From the NCBI RefSeq assembly GCF_934754915.1, contig NZ_CAKVKB010000056.1, positions 1 to 21,400 of the forward strand: 21,400 nt of DNA. Direction: 5' to 3'. The translations under genes were made by a program, and so were the position numbers. Source of the stretch: an uncultured Clostridium sp. GTDB taxonomy: Bacteria > Bacillota > Clostridia > Clostridiales > Clostridiaceae. The notes below the pieces were generated by a model that ran no database searches, was not told the DNA's origin, and was given only the letters and a program-made list of their open reading frames with translations. Numbering within the stretch: position 1 is the stretch's first letter; every line of letters starts with the position of its first letter. Below, one piece after another: positions 8,048 through 14,376 of this stretch.

Positions 8048-8752
8048 TTATTTCTCCCTTCTATACCTGCTTACAATATCCATAAATAATTTTTCCAAAT
8101 CTGTGCCTTTTTCAAGCTTTCCCTCAAATCCAAGTACTCCTCCAGATATTATACCTATATAGTCTGCAATCTGTTCAACTTCACTGAGCATATGACTTGA
8201 TAATATTACTGTGATACCTTTTTTCGGAAAAGAACGTATTAATTTTCTAAGGTCCTGTATTCCTATAGGATCAAGACCATTTGTAGGTTCATCTAAAATA
8301 AGTAATTGTGGATTGTTTAAAAGTGCTATTGCAATTCCAAGCCTCTGCTTCATTCCCATTGAAAACTGTCCTGCTTTTTTTCTTCCAGTACTCTCAAGTT
8401 CAACAATCTTAAGAACTTCATCAATTCTTGAATCTGGAAGACCAAGTACTGTTGTCCTCACCTTAAGATTCTCCCTTGCACTAAGATTTTCATATAAGGG
8501 TGCATCTTCTATCAATGATCCAATATACCATAAATCCTTTCTGCTCCATTTATGTTCATTAAAATAGATTTCCCCAAGTGTAGGCTTAAGCATTCCTGTA
8601 ATCATCTTTAATAGTGTTGATTTTCCTGCTCCATTTGGACCAAGGAGTCCGTATATTGAATTTTTCTTTACTCCTATTGATATATCCAAAACTGCATCCT
8701 GTTTTTTAAATCTTTTGCATAAGTTTTTTGTTTCTAAAATAGTATCATTCAT
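8048..8752 (-). CDS. lanF: lantibiotic immunity ABC transporter ATP-binding protein, LanF type
   Basis: This 234-residue ABC ATPase has Walker A GPNGAGKST at 38-46, signature SMGMKQ at 131-136, Walker B LLILDE ending at Glu155, D-loop NGLDP, and H-loop His187 in SSHMLSE. At the Q-loop position the sequence is GSLIEDAPLY, with Glu82 in place of glutamine. This E-loop is the known distinguishing feature of lantibiotic-immunity ATPases (LanF). The stretch GIQDLRKLIRSFPKKGITVI is also typical of that group. It is the first gene of a tightly packed F-E-G set and has a perfect AAAGGAGG site seven bases before its ATG. It powers extrusion of lantibiotics or similar host or bacterial peptides. No biosynthetic genes are nearby, so it is more likely a stand-alone resistance system than producer self-immunity. 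Confidence 0.93.
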   Translation of the reverse strand: MNDTILETKNLCKRFKKQDAVLDISIGVKKNSIYGLLGPNGAGKSTLLKMITGMLKPTLGEIYFNEHKWSRKDLWYIGSLIEDAPLYENLSARENLKVRTTVLGLPDSRIDEVLKIVELESTGRKKAGQFSMGMKQRLGIAIALLNNPQLLILDEPTNGLDPIGIQDLRKLIRSFPKKGITVILSSHMLSEVEQIADYIGIISGGVLGFEGKLEKGTDLEKLFMDIVSRYRREK

Positions 8753-9043
8753 CTATATTCCTCCTTTAAGCAATCTTCAGCAAAATTAAAATTAATATTA
8801 TTTAATTAAAAAATAGTGTTGAGTTAATATTTATATTATAAAAATAGATATTTTTTCTATATCCTTTGCTATAATTAAATAATAAAACTCAATTATAAGA
8901 ATTTAATAAGGAAATATAAATTTCTTTTCTATAAACTGCTTTATTAAATTGCATCTTTTTTAGAAATATTCAGAATCATGTACTATATCTAAACTTTTTG
9001 TGATAATTGTCAACCTAAAAATTCATAACCTGAAAAATCAAAC
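8753..9043 (-). promoter_or_regulatory. upstream region of the LanFEG-type operon
   Basis: No gene is seen here. On the minus strand TTGACA (9008-9013) is followed after 17 bp by AGATAT (8985-8990), a plausible promoter giving a leader of over 200 nt. A nearer TATAAT-like box occurs close to 8840. A half-site pair AGA-N7-AGA (plus strand, 8962-8974) loosely recalls the spaced TCT repeats bound by NisR-type regulators. These assignments are weak, and no site is proven. Confidence 0.3.
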
Positions 9044-9083
9044 AAAAATCAACCTCTTTCACACAAGAAAGCGGTTGATTTTT
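9044..9083. terminator. strong bidirectional terminator hairpin
   Basis: Eleven base pairs (9044-9054 with 9073-9083), one mismatch, then five more pairs (9056-9060 with 9067-9071) enclose a 6-nt loop. Runs of A on the left and T on the right make it able to work in both directions. It ends the small gene at 9103-9378 and shields the LanFEG promoter region. Confidence 0.85.
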
Positions 9084-9102
9084 CTATCTGCTATTTATAT
9101 AT

Positions 9103-9378
9103 TTAAAGACAATTTATCTGTTTTTCAAGTCTGTTGATTTTTCTTAAGTAATTTTCAACATTTGAGTATTTTTCGCCACTATGTTCGCTGCAGTATTCTT
9201 TTGCCCTATTTATACATTGATTATATTTTTCTCTATATTCTTCATTATTTTTATTGTATTTTACCATATACATATACGCCTGAGCTAAAGAAAGATTGTC
9301 ATCTACATATACTCTGGGAAAAAATTTTCTATTATATTTATTATATTTTCTGCACAATTCATCAATGTATTTCTTCAA
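9103..9378 (-). CDS. small hypothetical protein with TTG start
   Basis: This 91-residue soluble protein has no recognised family. It is rich in Tyr, Asn, Lys and Glu, and probably helical through its second half (from about NNEEYREKYNQ to the C-terminus), which contains heptad-like hydrophobic spacing. Two Cys residues lie in the middle (QCINRAKEYC), with one more at each end. The start is a TTG with AAGAGGAAA six bases upstream. The frame is open for only eight more codons upstream before a stop at 9403-9405, so it might instead be the tail of a longer gene interrupted near the IS boundary. A strong terminator follows 20 bp after its stop, which supports it being transcribed. Confidence 0.5.
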   Translation of the reverse strand: MKKYIDELCRKYNKYNRKFFPRVYVDDNLSLAQAYMYMVKYNKNNEEYREKYNQCINRAKEYCSEHSGEKYSNVENYLRKINRLEKQINCL

Positions 9379-9416
9379 AGATTTCCTCTTTATTTTCTCT
9401 ATTTAATTTTAATAAA

Positions 9417-9567
9417 ATACACGCTTTTGAGTATATTGAAAGTTGGTATAATAGAAAAAGAATACATAGCCGGATTGGGTTTATGACTCCACAAGATTAT
9501 GAAAATCTTATTTTAAAATCTGCTTAAAAAACTAAAAAAATGTGTCTACTATATTGACATAGGTCCA
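9417..9567 (+). mobile_element. 5'-truncated IS3-family (IS150-like) remnant
   Basis: Positions 9423-9527 encode only the C-terminus of an IS3-family transposase: AFEYIESWYNRKRIHSRIGF, then MTPQDYENLILKSA and stop. The FEYIE-WYN-KR-HS-IG pattern is the conserved end of the integrase-like domain. The right inverted repeat at 9541-9567 ends in ATAGGTCCA. The N-terminal catalytic region and left end are missing, so this copy cannot move by itself. Sequence left of about 9417 no longer resembles the family and belongs to the region of the oppositely oriented small gene. Confidence 0.88.
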
Positions 9568-9676
9568 CCTTACCGTTACCAGTAACGCACTTGCCTTCGA
9601 GTTATCTTCCTATCGGGTCGGCGATGCAGGCTTCTTTCAGCCTGCCGGCTCAGCAAACATGCTGGGCGAACAAAAA
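9568..9676 (+). ncRNA. GC-rich structured RNA candidate, truncated at the IS end
   Basis: This block is strikingly GC-rich in an AT-rich window and contains no credible reading frame. It can form several strong helices: CGTTAC/GTAACG near 9574-9587, GCAGGCT/AGCCTGC (9626-9632 with 9639-9645, loop of six), and GCTCAGCA/TGCTGGGC (9648-9655 with 9660-9667, loop AACA, one G-U pair). GTCGGC (9617-9622) could alternatively pair with GCCGGC (9644-9649). A terminator hairpin follows. The block begins exactly where the IS terminal repeat ends, so its 5' part was probably lost or displaced. It resembles the 3' portion of an abundant structured RNA family. The raiA RNA of clostridia is one candidate, but I cannot confirm it by eye. 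The strand is inferred from the hairpin order and the terminator. Confidence 0.5.
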
Positions 9677-9706
9677 TCTGGTTTCACTAAAATAAATGAA
9701 ACCAGA
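9677..9706 (-). terminator. terminator hairpin of deoB (and possibly of the plus-strand RNA)
   Basis: A perfect 10-bp stem TCTGGTTTCA/TGAAACCAGA encloses a 10-nt loop. On the minus strand it is followed by TTTTTG, a good T-run, and it lies 24 bp past the deoB stop codon. On the plus strand the tail CTTTATAT is weaker, but it could still end the structured RNA. Confidence 0.8.
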
Positions 9707-9730
9707 CTTTATATAATTCATGATTATTTA

Positions 9731-10921
9731 TTATTGCAATTTATCTAGAATTGAAGTTCCAATTGTATTTTCAGGCATATTTACATCAAAATTATCTGCT
9801 ATTGTAGCTCCAATTGTAGCAAATGTATTACTCGTATCTAATTCACCACAACCTTTCATTGATGGAGAATAAGCTAAAAATGGCACATATTCACGAGTAT
9901 GATCACTTCCTTTGTATGTTGGATCATTTCCGTGGTCTGCTGTTATTATTAATAAATCATCTTCTTTTAATTTATTTAAAACATTACCTAAATTAACATC
10001 GAATTTTTCTAATTCCTGTGCATATCCCTTTGGATTTCTTCTATGTCCCCATAATGCATCAAAGTCAACAAGATTTACAAAACATAATCCTTTAAAATTC
10101 CTATCCATTATTTCTAAAGTCTGTTCCATTCCATGAACCGAGCTCTTTGATTTATTTGATTCAGTTATTCCTTCTCCATCAAATATATCACTTATCTTTC
10201 CTACAGATATAACATCATAATTATTATCTTTCAATACATTAAGTACAGTTGTTCCATATGGTTTTAATGCATAATCATGTCTGTTGCTTGTACGTGTAAA
10301 TCCATGTTCTTTGTCTCCAACATATGGCCTTGCAATTACTCTTCCAACTTTCCATTCATCTTTCATTGTCAAGTCTCTTGCGATTTCACAACATCTGTAA
10401 AGCTCATCCAATCCAAATGTTTCTTCATGACCACATATCTGAAGTACGGAATCTGCCGATGTATAGACTATCATATCTCCAGTCTTCATCTGATGATCCC
10501 CAAGTTCATCTAATATTTCAGTCCCACTTGCACTTTTATTTCCTACAATTTTATGTCCAGTCTTTGCTTCCAATTCATCTAATAATTCTTTTGGAAATCC
10601 TGTGTCTGTAAAAGTTTGAAATGGCTTTGTTATATGAAGGCCCATCATTTCCCAGTGGCCAGTCATAGTATCTTTACCAACACTTGCTTCTTTCATTTTC
10701 ATGAAATATCCTAATGGTTTTTCTACCTTTTCAACATGCTTTATAGGATGAAGATTTGCAATTCCCATCTTTTGAAGATTAGGTATATTGAAGCTTTCAA
10801 CTGATTCTGCAATATGTCCAAGTGTATCTACATTGATATCTCCATACTTTTCTGAATCATCCATTTGTCCGATTCCTAATGAATCTATTACTATTGTAAA
10901 AATTCTGTTATATTTTTTCAT
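9731..10921 (-). CDS. deoB: phosphopentomutase
   Basis: This cytosolic enzyme interconverts (deoxy)ribose 1-phosphate and 5-phosphate, linking nucleoside phosphorolysis to the pentose phosphate pathway and deoxyribose-phosphate aldolase. At 396 residues it is the normal size of a bacterial alkaline-phosphatase-fold DeoB. Visible landmarks are the metal-ligand segment VIDSLGIGQMDD (Asp13), GKDTMTGHWEMMG carrying the phospho-acceptor Thr85, NLVDFDALWGHRRNPKGYA, and TADHGNDPTYKGSDHTREYV with the second metal cluster. The start matches the family N-terminus although the ribosome binding site (ACGGACA) is poor. A short hairpin (10931-10936 with 10953-10958) sits just upstream of it. The divergent GntR-type regulator and downstream udp place it in nucleoside salvage. 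Confidence 0.97.
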   Translation of the reverse strand: MKKYNRIFTIVIDSLGIGQMDDSEKYGDINVDTLGHIAESVESFNIPNLQKMGIANLHPIKHVEKVEKPLGYFMKMKEASVGKDTMTGHWEMMGLHITKPFQTFTDTGFPKELLDELEAKTGHKIVGNKSASGTEILDELGDHQMKTGDMIVYTSADSVLQICGHEETFGLDELYRCCEIARDLTMKDEWKVGRVIARPYVGDKEHGFTRTSNRHDYALKPYGTTVLNVLKDNNYDVISVGKISDIFDGEGITESNKSKSSVHGMEQTLEIMDRNFKGLCFVNLVDFDALWGHRRNPKGYAQELEKFDVNLGNVLNKLKEDDLLIITADHGNDPTYKGSDHTREYVPFLAYSPSMKGCGELDTSNTFATIGATIADNFDVNMPENTIGTSILDKLQ

Positions 10922-11429
10922 ATTATGTCCGTTACTAAAAATTTATAATTCCAGTAACTTTCCTCTCTTTCCTAATTTATTTGCTGCATAATCTTATTCT
11001 TCTTATTTTTAACCATCAATTAATACAGCAGACTTCATCATATTTCCCTTTTCATAAATGAATCAGCATATTTTATTATAGTTAACTGCTTTAATTTATC
11101 GAAAGGGGGTATTTATTAATTCTAATATATTTATCACAACTATATATTGGAATTAGCAGCTTAATATGAAAGATAAAATTCTTTCAAGATTTCCTTGAAT
11201 TATATATTTAATCACATTCCAATTTTTGTATTCTACATTCATCAGATATTTTTAAATTTAAATCCAATCTTGCAGTATATATTTATCATATTCATTATAT
11301 CATTTGTCTAAAAAATTGTATAGTTGTTCCTCTATTTGTAATTTATTTGACCAAAATGCTTTTTGCTCAAAAATCTGTATAGTAAAATCATAAAAAATTT
11401 GTTATATTTAATAATGAGGTGGTATTACC
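10922..11429. promoter_or_regulatory. divergent intergenic region between deoB and the GntR regulator
   Basis: No gene is seen in these 508 bp. An imperfect inverted repeat (AATTCTAATATAT at 11118-11130 with ATATATTGGAATT at 11142-11154, one wobble position) could be an operator or attenuator. TGTATAGT occurs twice, at 11317-11324 and 11376-11383, shortly upstream of the regulator gene. It is a candidate half-site for the HutC-type regulator encoded here. TATAAT on the minus strand near 11080 may be the deoB -10 box. All assignments are tentative. Confidence 0.35.
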
Positions 11430-12167
11430 ATGGATAAAATTAATCTGGAAAACAGTCAGAAACAGCTTAGATATGTAGCTGTATATGATAAATTATTTAA
11501 AATGATAAATGAAGGAATTTTTAAAGAAGGTGCACGTCTTCCAAGTGAACCTGAACTTGCAAAATCCCTTGGAGTAAGCCGTACTACATTAAGACAGGCA
11601 CTTGCACTTCTTCAGGATGATGGTCTTATAAAAAATATACAAGGCAAAGGCAACTTCATATTAAAATCCACAGAAAACAAAAATTCAGGAATTGAAGTCA
11701 TTGAGAATCCAGTATATAAATGCATAACTGAAAATATTGATTCAGTAGAAATGGAATTTCATATAGAAATTCCAAATGATTATATGATTCAAGTTCTTAA
11801 TAGAAAAACAGCAGTCTGTATTGTTGTTGACAGATGGTATAAATCAAAAGATATTGTAACTGCTTACACTTTTACACTCATCCCAATTGAAACAATATCT
11901 GAGAATAACATTGATTTAAATAATAAAGATGAACTTTTAAAATTTATTCAAAAAGATATATATTCCTTAAGCGGAAAATCAGCTCTTGAAATACGTCACT
12001 CTTCATCTGGAAACTTTACTGCAAAAAAATATCCTATTTATTTCAATGGTCAATGTCATTTGATTCAGGAAAGTCTATACACAGCAGCAGAAAATAATCC
12101 AGCAATTTTTAATAAACATTATCTTCCTATAGATATAAGTTCTATAAAAATTAATTTGTTCAAATAA
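11430..12167 (+). CDS. GntR/HutC-family regulator with UTRA ligand domain
   Basis: This 245-residue transcription factor has an N-terminal GntR winged helix-turn-helix (about 14-77: LPSEPELAKSLGVSRTTLRQ, then ALALLQDDGLIKNIQGKGNFI) and a C-terminal UTRA/chorismate-lyase-like sensor domain (about 90-240). The start has GAGGTGG seven bases upstream. The gene is divergent from deoB and convergent with udp, so the most economical role is ligand-responsive control of nucleoside catabolism. The UTRA domain would then bind a nucleoside or sugar phosphate. That assignment is inference from position; the fold is clear. It is shorter at its C-terminus than some HutC members but looks complete. Confidence 0.9.
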   Translation: MDKINLENSQKQLRYVAVYDKLFKMINEGIFKEGARLPSEPELAKSLGVSRTTLRQALALLQDDGLIKNIQGKGNFILKSTENKNSGIEVIENPVYKCITENIDSVEMEFHIEIPNDYMIQVLNRKTAVCIVVDRWYKSKDIVTAYTFTLIPIETISENNIDLNNKDELLKFIQKDIYSLSGKSALEIRHSSSGNFTAKKYPIYFNGQCHLIQESLYTAAENNPAIFNKHYLPIDISSIKINLFK

Positions 12168-12232
12168 TCTATTTTTTAGACAGTTTTATATAACTGCGGA
12201 TATTTCATAATTATAATTTTATATGATTTGGT

Positions 12233-12372
12233 TCAATATATAGTACCTATATTCATTTAAGCTACACTATATATTGAGCTGAACTTTGTATTTATGCTAA
12301 TATGAAAAATCCTCAACTAATTATATATAAACCAACTCTCCATATATTTACTTATAACACACTATATATTGA
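12233..12372. repeat. three perfect copies of ACTATATATTGA, two forming an inverted pair
   Basis: TCAATATATAGT (12233-12244) and ACTATATATTGA (12266-12277) form a perfect 12-bp inverted repeat, extendable to 14 bp with a G-U pair, with a 21-nt spacer. A third direct copy lies at 12361-12372. A near copy, ACTATATATTGG, occurs at 11139-11150 upstream of the GntR-type gene. They lie in the untranslated region between convergent gntR-type and udp genes. Confidence 0.6.
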
Positions 12373-12427
12373 TTTATCTTTATATTTATACAATATAAAA
12401 ATTCTCAATAATTACCCAATATATAAT

Positions 12428-12466
12428 AAACACTTTTGAAGCGTGACTATAACTTCAAAAGTGTTT
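12428..12466. terminator. bidirectional terminator between the regulator and udp
   Basis: A 14-bp perfect stem (AAACACTTTTGAAG with CTTCAAAAGTGTTT) encloses an 11-nt loop, followed by a T-rich tract on the plus strand and an A/T tract on the other side. It lies 24 bp from the udp stop and can end both convergent transcripts. Confidence 0.85.
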
Positions 12467-12489
12467 TGATTTTTATTTTATAAACTTTA

Positions 12490-13278
12490 CTATTTAGCTG
12501 CTTTTTTCTTATCAGCTTTAATTAAATTTCTTATTCCCTCAACTGCAATCTTTATTGCTTTTTCAGTATCATGACATTGAATGTTTTCCAATCCTTGCTT
12601 TTCGCGTTCTTGATTTGCAATCACTGAAAATACTGATCCAACACGTACTCTCAAATAACTTCCTACTACAAACAATGCTGCACTTTCCATTTCTGAAGCA
12701 AGACATCCACATCTAAGCCATGCTTCCCACTTATTCATAAGTTCATAACTTACTGGTTTTATCTCTGGTGAATGCTGGCCATAAAATGAATCCTTACATT
12801 GAACAACTCCTGTATGATATGTTTCATTTAATTTTTCAGCTGCATCTACAAGTGCATTTACAACATGAAAATCTGCAACTGCTGGAAATTCTATTGGAGC
12901 ATATTCTTTACTTGTTCCTTCCATTCTTATTGCACCAGTTGCTACTACAACATCTCCACCTTTAACGTTTATTTCCATTCCTCCACATGTACCAATTCTT
13001 ATAAATGTATCTGCGCCACACTTAACGAGCTCTTCCATAGCTATTGCTGCTGATGGACCTCCAATACCTGTTGATGTGACACTCACCTTTTCACCATCTA
13101 AATAGCCTGTATATGTTACAAATTCTCTACTATCTGCAATAAGGACTGGATTTTCAAAATATGCTGCAATTTTTGCACATCTTTTAGGATCTCCTGGAAG
13201 TATTACATATTTACCGACTTCTCCTTTTCCTACCGCTATATGATATTGTTTTCCTGAACCTTGTGAATAATCTGTCAT
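12490..13278 (-). CDS. udp: uridine phosphorylase
   Basis: This 262-residue enzyme of nucleoside phosphorylase family I cleaves uridine with phosphate to uracil and ribose 1-phosphate, which the neighbouring DeoB can then convert. Landmarks are ILPGDPKRCAKIAAYF (phosphate-binding Gly and Arg), STGIGGPSAAIAMEELVKCG, FIRIGTCGGM, QCKDSFYGQHSP and CLASEMESAALFVVG with the ribose-binding Glu-Met-Glu. The segment order and the APIEFPAVADFHVVNALVDA stretch fit Udp better than DeoD or MTA phosphorylase. It ends with a Lys/Ala tail. The start has GGAGGG at good spacing. Substrate preference among uridine, thymidine and related nucleosides is inferred from family resemblance. Confidence 0.93.
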   Translation of the reverse strand: MTDYSQGSGKQYHIAVGKGEVGKYVILPGDPKRCAKIAAYFENPVLIADSREFVTYTGYLDGEKVSVTSTGIGGPSAAIAMEELVKCGADTFIRIGTCGGMEINVKGGDVVVATGAIRMEGTSKEYAPIEFPAVADFHVVNALVDAAEKLNETYHTGVVQCKDSFYGQHSPEIKPVSYELMNKWEAWLRCGCLASEMESAALFVVGSYLRVRVGSVFSVIANQEREKQGLENIQCHDTEKAIKIAVEGIRNLIKADKKKAAK

Positions 13279-13340
13279 TATAGTCCCTCCATATTTCTCA
13301 ATTACTTGTCTTAAATTTGTCTGCTTGTTTTATATCTCTT

Positions 13341-13370
13341 AACATACCATTTTAATTACTCGGTTGTCAA
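13341..13370 (-). promoter_or_regulatory. udp: probable udp promoter
   Basis: On the minus strand TTGACA (13365-13370) is followed after 18 bp by TATGTT (13341-13346), giving a start point about 50-60 nt before the udp ATG. The -35 is a perfect match; the -10 is weaker. Confidence 0.5.
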
Positions 13371-13594
13371 TTATCTATAAAATAATTTAACATAATATAT
13401 TGATTACTTTTTAATATTCATTGTAATATCTATTTTATACAATTGATGCTAAAATTAAAGAAACATTTGCAATATTTTTTTAATTTATTATATAAATTTA
13501 TTATCAGAGTATATATAATTACTACTTATATTTATATATAACCTCATATATTTATATTTTCTTTTACAGTTTAAACTCAAGTTGTAAAATTATG

Positions 13595-13603
13595 TGATAT
13601 AAT
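13595..13603 (+). promoter_or_regulatory. extended -10 promoter of the following membrane protein gene
   Basis: TGATATAAT is an extended -10 element (TG-N-TATAAT) about 38 bp before the ATG at 13641. No good -35 is present at standard spacing, which is usual for extended -10 promoters. Confidence 0.5.
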
Positions 13604-13640
13604 AAATATGTGAAAATAAATATATGAAAGGAGATTACTA

Positions 13641-14273
13641 ATGAATATTATAGATGTTTTAAGTCAACAGATACAACATAATAATACTGAAAAGGATGCT
13701 TTAGAAATAATACGTGATTCATATATAAGTTCTGTAAATGATAATTACACACTTGTTATCAATGAAAACGGTGAACTTCTTGTAAGAATCCCTAGTCTCG
13801 AAAAAAGAGACGAATTTGTTTATAATAATATAACTGAATATCCATATCCCCTTGTCATGTGTATGAATATTGAAGACATTAACAATCCTGAATATTATAC
13901 ATATATAAAAGGTAAATTTTTAGAAATTTATAAAGACAAGCTTCAAGTTTTCTTTAAAGATGTTGCTACTGTAAAAAAATTAAAAGAAAATATAATTTCA
14001 ACAAAGAAAAAAATAGAATATGGAACATATGCAACTATTGCAGGCGTAATATTAAGTGGAATTTCTTTATGCTTTTTTAATCCATCAGGTACTCCAAAAC
14101 AGGTTCTTGTTATAGGAATGATTTTATTTTTTGCATGTTCTCTATATCTTCAATTATCTAAAGATTCTTCTATCAAAAAGCTTATTGATGGATATATAGC
14201 AACAGTCAACACAGATTGGTATAATTCAGATTTAAAGAAACATTATGCATTTTTCTGCAATTTTATGGAATAA
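13641..14273 (+). CDS. hypothetical two-helix membrane protein
   Basis: This 210-residue protein is not assigned to any family. The N-terminal part, about 125 residues, is soluble and mixed alpha/beta. It ends in a Lys-rich helix (ATVKKLKENIISTKKKIEYG) that leads into two membrane segments (about 128-146 and 155-171) joined by a short NPSGTPK turn. A cytosolic tail of about 40 residues follows. This layout suggests a helical-hairpin membrane anchor with both ends in the cytosol. There is no signal peptide and no catalytic motif. AAAGGAGA lies seven bases before the ATG, and the gene has its own extended -10 promoter and terminator, so it looks monocistronic and expressed. Neighbours give no hint of function. 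Confidence 0.8.
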   Translation: MNIIDVLSQQIQHNNTEKDALEIIRDSYISSVNDNYTLVINENGELLVRIPSLEKRDEFVYNNITEYPYPLVMCMNIEDINNPEYYTYIKGKFLEIYKDKLQVFFKDVATVKKLKENIISTKKKIEYGTYATIAGVILSGISLCFFNPSGTPKQVLVIGMILFFACSLYLQLSKDSSIKKLIDGYIATVNTDWYNSDLKKHYAFFCNFME

Positions 14274-14299
14274 TATTAATATATTTTTATACAAAATTT

Positions 14300-14337
14300 A
14301 GGAGAAACTGAAATTCAAGTAAAGATCAGTTTCTCCT
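14300..14337 (+). terminator. intrinsic terminator
   Basis: A 12-bp stem (AGGAGAAACTGA with TCAGTTTCTCCT) encloses a 14-nt loop and is followed by TTT. It lies just past the hypothetical membrane protein gene and 40 bp from the convergent transporter's stop codon, so it may serve both. Confidence 0.8.
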
Positions 14338-14376
14338 TTTATCTCATCCTATCATAAATTTTTCAATACAAACCCC

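Noticed and set aside
9162..9422. Apparent 5' extension of the transposase remnant frame on the plus strand
   Set aside because: The first 87 codons are low-complexity antisense of the small minus-strand gene; only 9423-9527 resembles an IS3-family transposase.
10948..11046. Minus-strand codon stretches (MKSAVLIDG, then DYAANKLGKRGKLLEL) upstream of deoB
   Set aside because: Several stops separate the pieces and no family is recognisable; too short to call a pseudogene, although a decayed ORF is possible.
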